A model generated the notes under the pieces. It had not been told where the DNA came from. It ran no database searches and saw only the letters and a list, made by a program, of their open reading frames with translations. This document shows, piece after piece, positions 25,154 through 33,697 of a stretch of DNA of 64,000 bases (the stretch's first letter is position 1; each line of letters begins with the position of its first letter). A program made the position numbers and the translations under genes. This stretch comes from Acetobacteraceae bacterium (GTDB lineage Bacteria; Pseudomonadota; Alphaproteobacteria; Acetobacterales; Acetobacteraceae). The stretch covers positions 1-64,000 of the forward strand of contig JAIYDD010000192.1 in assembly GCA_027487675.1 (NCBI GenBank), written 5' to 3'.

Positions 25154-26091
25154 CCGTGCACCAGGTCGTTGAAGTCGCCGGAGGGCGGGGCGCAGATGCG
25201 CGCTTCCCGCCCCGCCTCGGCCCATCGTTCCGCGCAGGCTTCCGCGGCGCGCAGTCCGGCGCCGTCAGGGTCGGCGAAGATCGTCAAGGCGCCGATGCCG
25301 GGCAGCAGCGGGAACCGCGCGATGGCGCCGGCGGAGGTCGCGGCCCAGATCGGCCGCCAGTCAAAGCCCTGCATCACCGCAAGCGAAGTCTCGATACCCT
25401 CGGCGATGCCGAGCCCGGCGGTCACGTCCTCATCCGGCGTGAGGCGGATGCAGCCGGCGTTGCCGAGCATGATCTTCTGCCGCTCGCCCGCGGCCTTCCC
25501 GCTGCCGTCCGGCCGCAGGTAGGTGACATGCACGCCGCAGGGGGCGTTGCCGTCCGGCGTGGTCATCAGCGCCACCATGGCGGACCCTGCCGGGCCGAAC
25601 GCGGGGTTGCGCCAGGCGCGCGGATGGAACCGCAGCGGCGCGCCGTCCTCCAGCCGCAGCCCGCGCGCGGCGAGGTAGGCTTCCACCGGCGTCCCGGCCG
25701 CGGGCACCGCCTCGCGCCACAGGTCGCGGGCGAGGTCGAGCGTCGCGGGCGGGGATACCTCGCGCGGCGGCTCCGGCGCGCGTTGGCGGGCCTGCGGCGC
25801 CGGCGGCGGCGATGCCCCGCCATCCATGCTCAGCCATGCCAGCGCCCAGCCATAGGCGGCGCCCATGGGCTCCCGCCGGAGATGCGCCACCAGCGCCAGC
25901 GCGTCGCCACCCTCGCCGGCTTCGTGGTCGTGCCAGCTTCCGCGCTTCGGCCCGGCCACCACCACCGCGAGGGAGCCGCGGGCACGGAAGCGCCAGGTCT
26001 CCCGGCCGCGGTGCGAGGGCTCGCCGGCCACATCGCGGGCCAGGTCGGGCATGCGCTCCGCCAGGCGGGCGGCCACCTCGGCGGCCATCAT
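25150..26091 (-). CDS. Toprim-domain DNA primase-like protein
   Basis: A 313-aa protein. The C-terminal half is a Toprim domain: GIAEGIETSLAV carries the conserved Glu, and LTIFADPDGAGLRAA carries the D-x-D metal motif. The N-terminal half has GSWHDHEAGEGGDALALVAH, the zinc-free primase-associated segment seen in phage and plasmid primases (DUF7146/Toprim_3 style). It would synthesise primers for element replication together with the adjacent ATPase. The ATG at 26091 overlaps the upstream stop. Confidence 0.82.
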   Translation of the reverse strand: MMAAEVAARLAERMPDLARDVAGEPSHRGRETWRFRARGSLAVVVAGPKRGSWHDHEAGEGGDALALVAHLRREPMGAAYGWALAWLSMDGGASPPPAPQARQRAPEPPREVSPPATLDLARDLWREAVPAAGTPVEAYLAARGLRLEDGAPLRFHPRAWRNPAFGPAGSAMVALMTTPDGNAPCGVHVTYLRPDGSGKAAGERQKIMLGNAGCIRLTPDEDVTAGLGIAEGIETSLAVMQGFDWRPIWAATSAGAIARFPLLPGIGALTIFADPDGAGLRAAEACAERWAEAGREARICAPPSGDFNDLVHG

Positions 26092-26405
26092 CGCGGCACC
26101 TCGAACAGATCAGGGGCGAAGTGCCGGCCGCGCGCATAGCGGGCCTGGACGGCGCGCAGGGTGGCGGGGTGCAGCCGCAGCCACGGGGCGAGCCGGGCGA
26201 GCAGCGCGTCCGGCCCCTCCGGCGCGGCGAGGTCGGCGAGCAACTCGGCCAGCGCGCGCGGGCCGAGCGCGTGCAGATGTTCGGCGGCGCGCGCGAGGCG
26301 CGGGGACGTGTCGGCGTGACAAGCGGGACCGGTGCGCACTTGGATCGCGGCGTGCGCCGCGACAGCCCCAGGACCATCCCCGCCGTGCTGGCGGGGGGCT
26401 CGCAT
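26088..26405 (-). CDS. Hypothetical protein between xis and primase
   Basis: A 105-aa protein starting MRAPRQHGGDGPGAVAAHAA, with a helical second half (LARAAEHLHALGPRALAELL and RLHPATLRAVQARYARGRHF). No family is recognised. It overlaps the primase gene by four bases and starts just after the AlpA-like gene stop, so it belongs to the early replication operon. Confidence 0.55.
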   Translation of the reverse strand: MRAPRQHGGDGPGAVAAHAAIQVRTGPACHADTSPRLARAAEHLHALGPRALAELLADLAAPEGPDALLARLAPWLRLHPATLRAVQARYARGRHFAPDLFEVPR

Positions 26406-26406
26406 G

Positions 26407-26655
26407 TCAGGCGGCGCGGCGGTTGGCGCCGATCTGCGCGGGAGGCAGGTTCGCGACCAGCGCGGCGAGGCTTGCCCCGTCAACGATCGTGGTGCGCCCA
26501 GACTTGCGCAGAAGGAGCTGCCCCGCGGCGGCGGCGCGGTAGATCGCACTTCGCGATAGGCCGGACCACTCGACGGCGGCGCGGATTGTGAAGCCGGCGC
26601 GGGTGTCCGGCGGACGGTGCGCGTGCTTCGCCGCGGTCAGGTGTCTTGCGTGCAT
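26407..26655 (-). CDS. AlpA/excisionase-like HTH protein of element A
   Basis: An 82-aa DNA-binding protein. The HTH of the MerR-like excisionase fold is FTIRAAVEWSGLSRSAIYRA followed by the wing LLLRKSGRTTIVDG and ASLAALVANLP. AGGAGAGG precedes the ATG at 26655. In satellites and prophages such proteins (AlpA, Xis) direct excision and often activate the replication operon. The position directly before the replication genes and next to the integrase fits. Confidence 0.75.
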   Translation of the reverse strand: MHARHLTAAKHAHRPPDTRAGFTIRAAVEWSGLSRSAIYRAAAAGQLLLRKSGRTTIVDGASLAALVANLPPAQIGANRRAA

Positions 26656-26798
26656 GTCGCCTCTCCTGATTGGCGCGAAAGCGCCGGGCGACACTCCAAC
26701 TCTACAGAACACTTCTCACGGTCAAGAGAAATCTAGCGGGACGTGGGGGCACGCTGCGCAGGCGCCAAAAAGGGCAACGCCCTCAGATGCTCGCGGCC

Positions 26799-28181
26799 CT
26801 ACGCCCCGCGCCGTTCCCGCGCGGCCGCCAAACTGCGCACCTCGGCAGGCGGGGCCGGCGCCAGCGGCACCACCGCACGGCGCAACAGGTCTTCCGTGGC
26901 GTCCACGATGAAGGCGCCGTAGTGCTTTTCGATCATGGCAACGCTGGTGTCATGAACGGCGGCAACCAGCCGCACCGGCAGCCCGGCGCGCAGCCCTCGC
27001 ACGATGGACGAATGGCGAAGGCAGTAGGGCACAAGGTCGCCCGGCAGCTTCGCCGCCGCGACGGCGGCGCGCCACGGGCGGGTCATCTCTGCCGCATCGC
27101 CCCATGCCTTCCGTTCCGTCCGCACCCACCGCGGCAGCCGCCCGGCGGCCCGGTCGCCGGCTTCCTGCAGGTGGTGCCAGCGGGTCAGCAGCGGTTCATG
27201 CCCAGCCCGGCCAGCCGCCAGCGGGCGGAGCCGCGCCACCACGTCATCTGGCAGCGGCACCGCCACCACCGATTGCGCCTTGCTCCCGCGGCCCTTGCGC
27301 GACACCGGCACCATGATCCGGCGCTGTCCCGCCTGGAAGTCGGCCACCGTGGCGCGGGCGATCTGGTCAAATCGGGCGCCGGTCGCGGCCAGCACCAGCA
27401 CGAGCGCGCCGAAGTCGTCATCCTGCGCGGCGGCAGCCTCAACCAGCCGGCGCACGTCCGCATCGGCCAGAACCTGCTTGGCGCGGGGGCGGCTGGCGTC
27501 CTCCGGGCGGGCGCAGCCCTCCTTGATCGTCACCAGCACATCGGCCGGTAGCCGCGCCTTGGCGACGCCAGCCCGGAGCGCGGCGCGCAGGTCGTTGAAC
27601 AGCCGGGCGAGCGTGCCGGCGGCGAGGGGAGGGGCCTCCTTGCGCTCGCCTCGCCCGCCGCGCCGCAGCCCGTCGCGCCACGTGGCGAAGTGCTGATCCG
27701 TGAGGGCGGACAGGGCGACATCGGCCAGCGGCGCCCCCAGGACGTGATGCGTGAGCCGCAACTCGGCATCGGCGCCGGCCGCCGCGTCACGCGCCTTTCG
27801 GGCCGCGATGTAGGCTTCAACGGCGCGGCGCACCGTGGGGACGTTGGCCGCGGTCTTCTCCGCCCGCTCCGCCGCCATCTGGCCGTCCGCCCATGCGAGG
27901 GCGGCCCGCTGCGCCTGGTCGAAGTCCAGAACGGCCTTGCCGTCCGCCGGAAGGCGGGGGTCGTCGTCGGCGGTCCCCAGCGCCGCCGTTCCGTATCGCT
28001 GTTCCCCGAGATAGCGGCGCGCAATCCAGGTGCCCGGCCGGCCATCCGCCTGCCGGTAGTAGCCGAGATGGACCGGGAACGCCCCGGCGCGGGCGAGGCG
28101 GAAATAGGGCTTCGGCCGGCGCTTCAGCTTCGCCCGCGCCGTCCGGGTGTTGAGCGTCGCCTCGGGGGTGGTGCGGGGCAT
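26799..28181 (-). CDS. Tyrosine site-specific integrase of element A
   Basis: A 460-aa tyrosine recombinase. Catalytic residues are readable: Arg in [14 protein letters not shown], the R-H-x-x-R box in [12 protein letters not shown], and the nucleophile Tyr in IEKHYGAF (about residue 421). The N-terminal arm-binding part ([20 protein letters not shown]) and a SAM-like core-binding domain precede it. The start at 28181 has GGAGAGG eight bases upstream. The gene lies 125 bases from the right attachment repeat, as expected for the enzyme that inserted element A into tRNA-Glu. Confidence 0.92.
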   Translation of the reverse strand: MPRTTPEATLNTRTARAKLKRRPKPYFRLARAGAFPVHLGYYRQADGRPGTWIARRYLGEQRYGTAALGTADDDPRLPADGKAVLDFDQAQRAALAWADGQMAAERAEKTAANVPTVRRAVEAYIAARKARDAAAGADAELRLTHHVLGAPLADVALSALTDQHFATWRDGLRRGGRGERKEAPPLAAGTLARLFNDLRAALRAGVAKARLPADVLVTIKEGCARPEDASRPRAKQVLADADVRRLVEAAAAQDDDFGALVLVLAATGARFDQIARATVADFQAGQRRIMVPVSRKGRGSKAQSVVAVPLPDDVVARLRPLAAGRAGHEPLLTRWHHLQEAGDRAAGRLPRWVRTERKAWGDAAEMTRPWRAAVAAAKLPGDLVPYCLRHSSIVRGLRAGLPVRLVAAVHDTSVAMIEKHYGAFIVDATEDLLRRAVVPLAPAPPAEVRSLAAARERRGA

Positions 28182-28306
28182 CGGGGAAGCCTCTCCAACA
28201 GCATCTCCAATATCCCATTGGAGACGCCCGGGGATCAAGGGGGACACCGCGCCCTTGCGAAATAGGTAGTTAAGGCGTCCTCGGGCATCCCCCATTGTCG
28301 CCAATA

Positions 28307-28354
28307 CGCCCTCTCACGGCGGCAACAGGGGTTCGAATCCCCTATGGGACGCCA
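28307..28354 (+). repeat. Junction attachment site between elements A and B
   Basis: This is a perfect 48-bp copy of the 3' half of tRNA-Glu (17772-17819), including the T-arm and CCA. The 5' half is missing, so it is not a functional tRNA. It is attR of element A and, in its last 15 bases, attL of element B. Confidence 0.92.
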
Positions 28355-28511
28355 TACCCCCGCCGTAGAGCGTTGTTTTCGCGACAGTTTGTCGTGGCGC
28401 GTTCTACCTACCCCCATCCTTACCCCCATTCGGCGCGGGCATTGGCATAGACGCGGGCAGATGCGCGTCGCCCGAACCGCCGCGCGCGGAGCGGCAGGGG
28501 CAGCCGCCGCC

Positions 28512-28964
28512 CTAGATTGCCTCCTCCTCCGCCCCGGCGAACATGTGCGGGTCCGGCTCCAACACCTTCGGCGGCTGCCAACCCGGCGGCAACAGGAAGT
28601 AGTCATCGCCCCGCACCGCATACGCCAGCCCGCGCGCGGCGGCCTCGGGCATCGTCTCGCCGGGCAGCGGCGCCGCGATGGCAGAGACGACACACTCGGC
28701 GGCCCAGGTGGCGAGGCCCAATGCCTCCCGGCTTACTTCCTCAACTGGCACCCGCCCGCCCCGGCGCTGCGCGCGGGCGAAAGCGTCAACGCCAGCCGAG
28801 ACGACGCGGGCCAGCGCAACCCCGCCGCCCGGTGCGGCAGGCAATCGGCCGTCCGCCTTCCGGCCGGCAATCACGCGCTCAGACTTGCCGAGCAGCCGGG
28901 CAAGCTGCCCGGTCGTGCAGGTTTCGGGGAGCGGAGGGGCGGGCAGCATCGGCATGGGCGGCAT
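28512..28964 (-). CDS. HTH protein, Nu1/terminase-small-subunit-like
   Basis: A 150-aa protein whose N-terminal HTH, CTTGQLARLLGKSERVIAGR followed by KADGRLPA (about residues 16-43), resembles the winged HTH of lambda Nu1-type terminase small subunits and related phage DNA-packaging proteins. The rest is helical with a conserved-looking AVRGDDYFLLPPGW near the C-terminus. A good -10 box lies just upstream. It occupies the left end of element B, the position of packaging genes in satellites. A transcriptional repressor is the main alternative. Confidence 0.5.
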   Translation of the reverse strand: MPPMPMLPAPPLPETCTTGQLARLLGKSERVIAGRKADGRLPAAPGGGVALARVVSAGVDAFARAQRRGGRVPVEEVSREALGLATWAAECVVSAIAAPLPGETMPEAAARGLAYAVRGDDYFLLPPGWQPPKVLEPDPHMFAGAEEEAI

Positions 28965-28982
28965 CCGGCTAGGTGATGCTAC

Positions 28983-28988
28983 ATTATA
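28983..28988 (-). promoter_or_regulatory. -10 box of the Nu1-like gene
   Basis: On the minus strand a perfect TATAAT lies about 19 bases before the ATG at 28964, inside an unusually AT-rich patch flanked by CTAGG and CCTAG half-sites (28970-29004). No clear -35 box is seen, so a regulator may bind the flanking dyad. The remaining 280 bases up to 29268 hold no recognisable gene. Confidence 0.5.
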
Positions 28989-29268
28989 ACATACCTGATC
29001 CTAGGGCGCCGCTGCCGCCCGAACCGCTGCGGCGCAGTTAGCCCACCAGGGACCCGGCCGCCGGCATCGGCAGTCCCCCCAAAGCGGCAAAGGTTGTGCA
29101 TGGCGATGGCGGGACCGGTCCCCGGCGATGGCGCCCCAGGGTTTTGAAGCCCCCCACGGCGGGCAGCGATCCGGCCCGCCCCCCCCGGCCAACGGGCGGC
29201 GGCGCTGGCGAATCGACAGACCGCCTGTCATTGTAAGTTCGCAAGAAATATGGCGAGGTATTCGCGGC

Positions 29269-29805
29269 ATGCGTGGCGCAATTTGGGCGGTCCTCGCCCT
29301 GCCCTTCCTAGCCGGATGCGACACTTACGCAGCAAGCCGCTACGCGATAAGCGCGGACAACGTGGTCGCGCTTCGCCAGTTCAGCGGTCGCACCGCGACC
29401 GTTGGAGCGTTCACGGCGGGAACGCCCGGCCAGTCAGAGATGGTCTGCCGCGCGGTAGGGCCAATCAAGACGCCTGATGGAGAGCCTTTCAGCGAATACG
29501 TTCGAAAGGCACTAATCGATGAAATGCGAATTGCCGGGATCTACGATCCAGCATCTCCTGTTTCGATAACGGGGCGTCTTGAGCAAATCGAGTTGAGTTC
29601 TGTATCTGGTAGTTGGCGTTTGGCACTAACCGCTAGCACAAGCAGCGGCGCCAGCTTTGCTGTGACCGAAGTATACAGCTTCACGAGTTCGTTTGCCGCA
29701 GTCACCGCGTGCAGGGAGGCGGCCAACGCCCTCATGCCGGCCGTTCAAAATTTGGTCGGACGCATCGTGAGAAACCCAGAGTTCGCGCGGATGATTAGAG
29801 GGTAG
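29269..29805 (+). CDS. Putative lipoprotein of element B
   Basis: A 178-aa protein with a lipoprotein signal, MRGAIWAVLALPFLAGC, with LAGC as lipobox. The mature part is a mixed alpha/beta domain: ADNVVALRQFSGRTATVGAF, SEYVRKALIDEMRIAGIYD, VSITGRLEQIELSSVSGSW, and YSFTSSFAAVTACREAANAL. This pattern resembles envelope lipoproteins with a YajG- or LptE-like strand-helix arrangement, but no family is assigned. Codon use is clearly less GC-rich than its neighbours, with many third-position A/T codons, indicating separate acquisition. It faces opposite to the rest of element B. It may be cargo acting at the outer membrane. Confidence 0.72.
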   Translation: MRGAIWAVLALPFLAGCDTYAASRYAISADNVVALRQFSGRTATVGAFTAGTPGQSEMVCRAVGPIKTPDGEPFSEYVRKALIDEMRIAGIYDPASPVSITGRLEQIELSSVSGSWRLALTASTSSGASFAVTEVYSFTSSFAAVTACREAANALMPAVQNLVGRIVRNPEFARMIRG

Positions 29806-30216
29806 GCCGCGTTTATTGGCATCGGCCCTTCCTTGCCTCCTAGGGGGGGCCATTTCTTCACTTGCCGCCACCGTGAAACCGCATCCGGCAGCACGCGCAC
29901 ATCGCGGAGCTTTGCTGATTGTTCCTCTTATCGCCCGACGCGGCGCGCCCGGTAGGCAGCCCACCCCGGCGCGGCGGCGAGGCCCGGCACCGGCAGGTGC
30001 CAGAGGCCCAGGCGCAGGGCGCGCGCGCAGAGGCGCACAAGCCGCATCTCCGCGATGCCCCTCTGACTACGCCCGCCGTGCCGGTGGTTGCCGTGCCGGC
30101 GGCGGCGCGGTGGTGGCGCGGCGAGGTCGCGGGCGGCCAGGTAGCCCGCCCATCCGCCGGGGGCGTTGCTGCCCTCGCGCGGCGCAGGGCGGCACCGGCC
30201 AAGCGGGCGGGGCGAG
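29806..30216. other. Gap after the lipoprotein gene, no clear gene
   Basis: This 411-base stretch holds no gene I can defend. The minus strand has an Arg/Pro-rich frame (29928-30278) with an internal segment MRLVRLCARALRLGLWHLPV that could be a short membrane peptide, but it overlaps the next gene and lacks a good ribosome-binding site. Confidence 0.4.
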
Positions 30217-30483
30217 CTACGCGGCATCGGTGCCGGCGGGGAACAGCGCCGCCCCCAGGTCCGCCACGGCACGGGCACCGGTCAGGAATTGCGCGACGGC
30301 GCAGGCCACCGCGTAGGGGTCGCGGTCGCCACGCGGCAGCAGCCCCAGGCGTTCCAGCCCATGCACGTCGCCGGGCTGCACCTCGATAGACACCACCAAG
30401 GCGCCCCGGCGGCGGCGATCCCGGTATTCCTGACTGCGGCGGCGGGCGGCCTCGCGTCGGGCATCGGCGGGGGTGGTGGTCAT
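30217..30483 (-). CDS. Small protein of element B
   Basis: An 88-aa protein: a basic N-terminal helix (ARREAARRRSQEYRDRRRRG), then VVSIEVQPGDVHGLERLGLL and a helical tail AVACAVAQFLTGARAVADLG. Similar short basic proteins occur beside primase genes in alphaproteobacterial islands, but no family name applies. It lies 24 bases after the preceding small gene on the same strand. Confidence 0.6.
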   Translation of the reverse strand: MTTTPADARREAARRRSQEYRDRRRRGALVVSIEVQPGDVHGLERLGLLPRGDRDPYAVACAVAQFLTGARAVADLGAALFPAGTDAA

Positions 30484-30507
30484 GGCGTCGCGGTTCTCCG
30501 CTCGAAA

Positions 30508-30759
30508 TCAGGTTTTCCCAGGTGACGTGTCGCGCCGGTGGTCGCGCCAGCCGCGCAGCAGCCCATCCCGTAACGGGTCCGGGTCGCCGGGCTGGTAGGT
30601 GCGCCCCACGCCCCCACCGCCCGCCAGCGCCGCGCGCTCGGCGGCCTCGATAGGGTCCAGCACGCACCCGGCTAGTTGCGCCGGCAGCAGCCGGGCGGCG
30701 GCGCGCGCCTCGGGGCCGGAGGAGGTCGCGGGGGCTGCGCGATGGCTGCACCTCATCAT
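30508..30759 (-). CDS. Small hypothetical protein of element B
   Basis: An 83-aa protein starting MMRCSHRAAPATSSGPEARA, with a helix EARAAARLLPAQLAGCVLDP, IEAAERAALAGGGG, and a tail rich in Asp/Arg/Pro (YQPGDPDPLRDGLLRGWRDH). No family is recognised and no strong ribosome-binding site is seen, so confidence is modest. It starts just beside the repeat cluster. Confidence 0.45.
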   Translation of the reverse strand: MMRCSHRAAPATSSGPEARAAARLLPAQLAGCVLDPIEAAERAALAGGGGVGRTYQPGDPDPLRDGLLRGWRDHRRDTSPGKT

Positions 30760-30782
30760 TTCGCCAGAGGGGGGCCGCGGAG

Positions 30783-30912
30783 CCGTTACGCCGTTACAAT
30801 CCAGGTTTTCCGCGGGTTTGGCGCGATCCGGGGCCGTTACGCGCCGGCCGGGCGTAACGGGGCAGAAGCGGCCGAAAATGGCGGTTTTCCGCGGGTTGTA
30901 ACGGCGTAACGG
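30783..30912. repeat. CCGTTAC / GTAACGG repeat cluster, candidate origin of element B
   Basis: Three direct CCGTTAC copies (30783, 30791, 30834) face three inverted GTAACGG copies (30854, 30898, 30906). A 15-bp direct repeat, GGTTTTCCGCGGGTT, occurs at 30804 and 30883. The symmetric layout of short iterons immediately after the stop of the DUF3631 ATPase gene suggests an origin of replication. An operator or a terminator region are alternatives. Confidence 0.55.
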
Positions 30913-30926
30913 CATCCGAGCCCCCC

Positions 30927-32249
30927 TTACACCGCAGAGGGGGGAGGCGGGGGCAGATACCGGGTCCAGGCGTCCTCAAACGCCTCCCGATAGTAGCCCT
31001 TCACCGGGTTGCCCGCGGGCGGGCGGATGGTCGTCGGGCGGACGCCGAACGGGGCGAGCGCGCTCGCCAACTGCGGCGGCGTGATGGGCTTCCCGGCCTT
31101 CCACTCCGGCCACGGGCGTTCCTCCATCTCGGCCAGCCGCGCGACGATGTCGGCGGAGGGCAGGCGCGTGGCGGACATGCCCTGGAACAGCAGCCGGATA
31201 TCCGCCAGCAAGAGCGCGCCGGCCTCTGCGTTGCCCTCTGCCCGGTTGCGCAGCCCGAACACGTCGAGCAGCGCCCGCCGCGCCCGCGCCGGCCAGTCCG
31301 CGCCGGCATCGTCCGCGATGGACAGCAGCGGAATGGAGATGTCGCCTTCCCGGTCGCCCATCGCGTCCGGCACGGCAGGGTCTAGGTGGAGGTGGTCCAT
31401 GCGGTCGGCGGCCCACCGGGCGAGGCAGCGCGCAGCCTTGTGCAGCGCGTCGCGGGCGCCAGGCGCGCGCAACTTCGTCACCGTCTCCGCCGCCGCCTTC
31501 CGTTGCAGCGTGATCGGCACGCCGCGGTCCGCCAGCGTGTCGGGCAGCTTACCGATGCCGGCGAGCGCGACAGGGCAAAAGGTGGCGAAGCGGACCGGGA
31601 CAAACTCGCCCTTCAACTCCACCACGCGCACCACCTCGCCGGACCGCTCGAAACCGCTGTTGAGGATGCCGCGCAGTTCTTCGTTGTCGCCCACGAAGCT
31701 GTCGGCTTCGTCCACCAGCAGCGTAAGCCCGCCCTCCTCGCGCAGCGCCTCCACCGTGCGGAACACGCCGCTGGCCGAGATGTTGTCCGCCTTGAGCGGC
31801 CGGCGGCAGGTGGCGCGCAGCACGTCGAGCAATGTGGACTTGCCGCACCGCTTGGCCGGCGAGCCGATGATGAGCCGGGGCGTATGCTGGAAACGCTCCG
31901 CCACCCATGTGTGCGCAATCCAGAGCGCCACGGCATCGGCGGCGCTGGCGGGCAGGATCACATGCTTGCGGATGGTGCGGGCCAGCGCGTCGAGCAGTAG
32001 GCCGGCGGGCACCGGCTCCGGCCACGGTTCCACCTTGCCGAGTGAGACGCCGCGCGCCTCGGCCTCCGGCTTCGGGCGCAACGGCTCTACCAGCTTGTCG
32101 AGCGCGCCGACGCGCACGCCGAGCCGCGTCGCGGCGGCTTCACGCTCGCGCTCATAGGCGAGCGGATCGAGGTTTGCGAGCCGGGCGAGTTCGGCCGCAT
32201 CCTCGGCAGCGCGGCCGAACCCGGCGCCATCGTCCAGGGGCGGGGTCAT
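30927..32249 (-). CDS. DUF3631-domain replication ATPase
   Basis: A 440-aa protein with the DUF3631 signature. A P-loop-like SPAKRCGKSTLLDVL (about residues 130-144) is followed by ISASGVFRTVE, the Walker-B-like LLVDEADSFV, ELRGILNSGFERSG, and FCPVALAGIGKLPDTLADRG. The C-terminal DUF3631 part includes GREAFEDAWTRYL-type ends (YYREAFEDAWTRYL). Such proteins are C-terminal helicase/primase components of phages and integrative elements. The start at 32249 overlaps the primase gene stop by four bases. Confidence 0.85.
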   Translation of the reverse strand: MTPPLDDGAGFGRAAEDAAELARLANLDPLAYEREREAAATRLGVRVGALDKLVEPLRPKPEAEARGVSLGKVEPWPEPVPAGLLLDALARTIRKHVILPASAADAVALWIAHTWVAERFQHTPRLIIGSPAKRCGKSTLLDVLRATCRRPLKADNISASGVFRTVEALREEGGLTLLVDEADSFVGDNEELRGILNSGFERSGEVVRVVELKGEFVPVRFATFCPVALAGIGKLPDTLADRGVPITLQRKAAAETVTKLRAPGARDALHKAARCLARWAADRMDHLHLDPAVPDAMGDREGDISIPLLSIADDAGADWPARARRALLDVFGLRNRAEGNAEAGALLLADIRLLFQGMSATRLPSADIVARLAEMEERPWPEWKAGKPITPPQLASALAPFGVRPTTIRPPAGNPVKGYYREAFEDAWTRYLPPPPPSAV

Positions 32250-33235
32250 CGGCCTGCCTCCGCCGCGCCGCGCGTGATGCCGTCACGCGCCGTGCGCTCG
32301 GCCCGCTGCGCGTCTCTGCCGCCGCCTTCCATCGCGGCCTGCGCCAGAACCGCCGCCGCAGCGTCGGCACTCAACTCGCCGGCGGCGACCATCTCACCGG
32401 CGCGGCAAGCCGCCCAGAACAATGTCGGATGGCGCTGCCCCTCAGGCGCCCGCCGGACGGCGCAGAGCAGGCCGGCGAAGCGGGAGGCGGCGCTACCAGC
32501 GCGAAGCCCGCGCAAGCCGCCCAGGGGCCTTTCCTGGGCGATCCTGGGCGGGGTCGGCGGGGCGAACGCGGCGGGTGCCGGCGGGATGACGAAGGGGGCA
32601 CCGGACAGCCGCCCAAGCCGGCGCGGCAGCGGGTCCGACCATCCGACGAAGATCGGAGCCGCCGTGTAGTGCGGCTGCGCCGGCGAAAACAGAGTGCGGT
32701 CAACCGGCGACTGCGCCAGCCATCGCTTGCACTCCGCGTTGGTCAACGGGCGGCTGCACCAGAACCATAGGCGCAGCCGCGCCCCCGGCTTGATGCCGTG
32801 CGAGGTCGTGGCCTGCACGACGCAGGCCGCGCCGCGGAACGCCTCCGGCAATCGCGGCAGCACGCACCGGGCGCACGCCTCGATGTCGAGCCGGTCAATG
32901 CCTTGGTCGAGCGGGACGCTATCGAGGTCGAGCGCAAGCCAATGTCGCGGCGCCTCGTGCAGCGTCGGCTGCTCGCCCGTCTCGGGATCGGCGCGGCAGA
33001 GCCGGCGGACACCGATGGTGCGGGCGTGGTCAATGATCTCGCCGCGCACAAGGCAGCAGTCGCGGCGCGTGGCCAGTTCCCCCAACAGGCCGGCGAGGCT
33101 GTCCAGCCCCGCCAGTTCCACGGCGTGCAGGCTCATCGTTTTTGCGCTGTCGTAGGGCTCGGTCGTGAAGTCGGCATGGACCCGCTTGCAGAGCCGGCGC
33201 CCGGTCGCGCGCACGATGGTGGCGAAGTCAGTCAT
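32246..33235 (-). CDS. Prim-pol (AEP)-like primase
   Basis: A 329-aa protein resembling the archaeo-eukaryotic primase domain found with DUF3631 helicases. HWLALDLDSVPLDQGI near residue 110 carries the metal-binding D-x-D, and VVQATTSHGIKPGARLRLWF carries the conserved Ser/His segment. A basic C-terminal region (RTARDGITRGAAEAGR) follows. It would make primers for element B. The start at 33235 (MTDFATIV) overlaps the winged-helix gene by four bases. The family call is by motif only. Confidence 0.65.
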   Translation of the reverse strand: MTDFATIVRATGRRLCKRVHADFTTEPYDSAKTMSLHAVELAGLDSLAGLLGELATRRDCCLVRGEIIDHARTIGVRRLCRADPETGEQPTLHEAPRHWLALDLDSVPLDQGIDRLDIEACARCVLPRLPEAFRGAACVVQATTSHGIKPGARLRLWFWCSRPLTNAECKRWLAQSPVDRTLFSPAQPHYTAAPIFVGWSDPLPRRLGRLSGAPFVIPPAPAAFAPPTPPRIAQERPLGGLRGLRAGSAASRFAGLLCAVRRAPEGQRHPTLFWAACRAGEMVAAGELSADAAAAVLAQAAMEGGGRDAQRAERTARDGITRGAAEAGR

Positions 33236-33609
33236 CGCGCGCCCTCCCGGTCCTGGGGCCACGGCTCGCGCGTGATCTGGATATCGCCGGCCAGGCGGTA
33301 GCGGACGAAGCGCACCGGCTTGCCGGCGGCATCGGTGCCGACAAGCTGCACGCTTTCAATCGGGGCACCGGCCTTGCGGAGCCGGCAGACATAGCCCGGC
33401 GCGCCGAGCGCCAGGCCGGGCGGCGCGGCGCGCAGCATGTCGAGCCGGGACATACCTTCGGGCACGGCCAGCAGCAGATGGGCGAGGCTCGCCTCGCGCC
33501 TGCCGATGGGCGTGGTGCAGCCGCCCGCGTGCAGCAGGATGCGCGGGGGGGGCCGGCGGACTTCGGCGGCTTGTTGAGGGTCGCGCGGGGAGCGCGGGGA
33601 GAACGTCAT
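33232..33609 (-). CDS. Winged helix-turn-helix protein
   Basis: A 125-aa protein. LLLAVPEGMSRLDMLRAAPP and GYVCRLRKAGAPIESVQL form a winged-HTH-like core (about residues 46-90), followed by a beta tail (VRFVRYRLAGDIQIT). Comparable small wHTH proteins precede primases in alphaproteobacterial prophages and may bind the origin or regulate the operon. It overlaps the primase gene by four bases. Confidence 0.6.
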   Translation of the reverse strand: MTFSPRSPRDPQQAAEVRRPPPRILLHAGGCTTPIGRREASLAHLLLAVPEGMSRLDMLRAAPPGLALGAPGYVCRLRKAGAPIESVQLVGTDAAGKPVRFVRYRLAGDIQITREPWPQDREGAR

Positions 33610-33697
33610 GCGTGCAGCCTTTCGAGGCTGCGCGCCCGTGGAACCGATGGACCAAATGCGCTACATGACCGGTGCCGCAGTCACTACGCATTCGGAG

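Larger units (their letters stand above)
17772..28354. mobile_element. Integrative element A (PICI-like satellite), about 10.5 kb
   Basis: The element is bounded by 48-bp perfect direct repeats of the tRNA-Glu 3' half. From right to left on the minus strand it carries a tyrosine integrase, an AlpA/Xis-like HTH gene, a small gene, a Toprim primase, a RepA-like ATPase, an iteron-like repeat cluster, a small gene, a terminase-small-subunit-like gene, several phage-type small genes, a GcrA-like regulator and an ADP-ribosyltransferase-like gene. At the left end a 60-aa gene and a lipoprotein gene face the other way. No portal, capsid, tail or large terminase is visible. Order and size match phage-inducible chromosomal islands; a decayed prophage is the alternative. 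Confidence 0.75.

Noticed and set aside
28307-28354. A second tRNA-Glu gene
   Set aside because: Only the 3' half is present; the acceptor 5' strand and D-arm are absent. It is an attachment-site duplicate.
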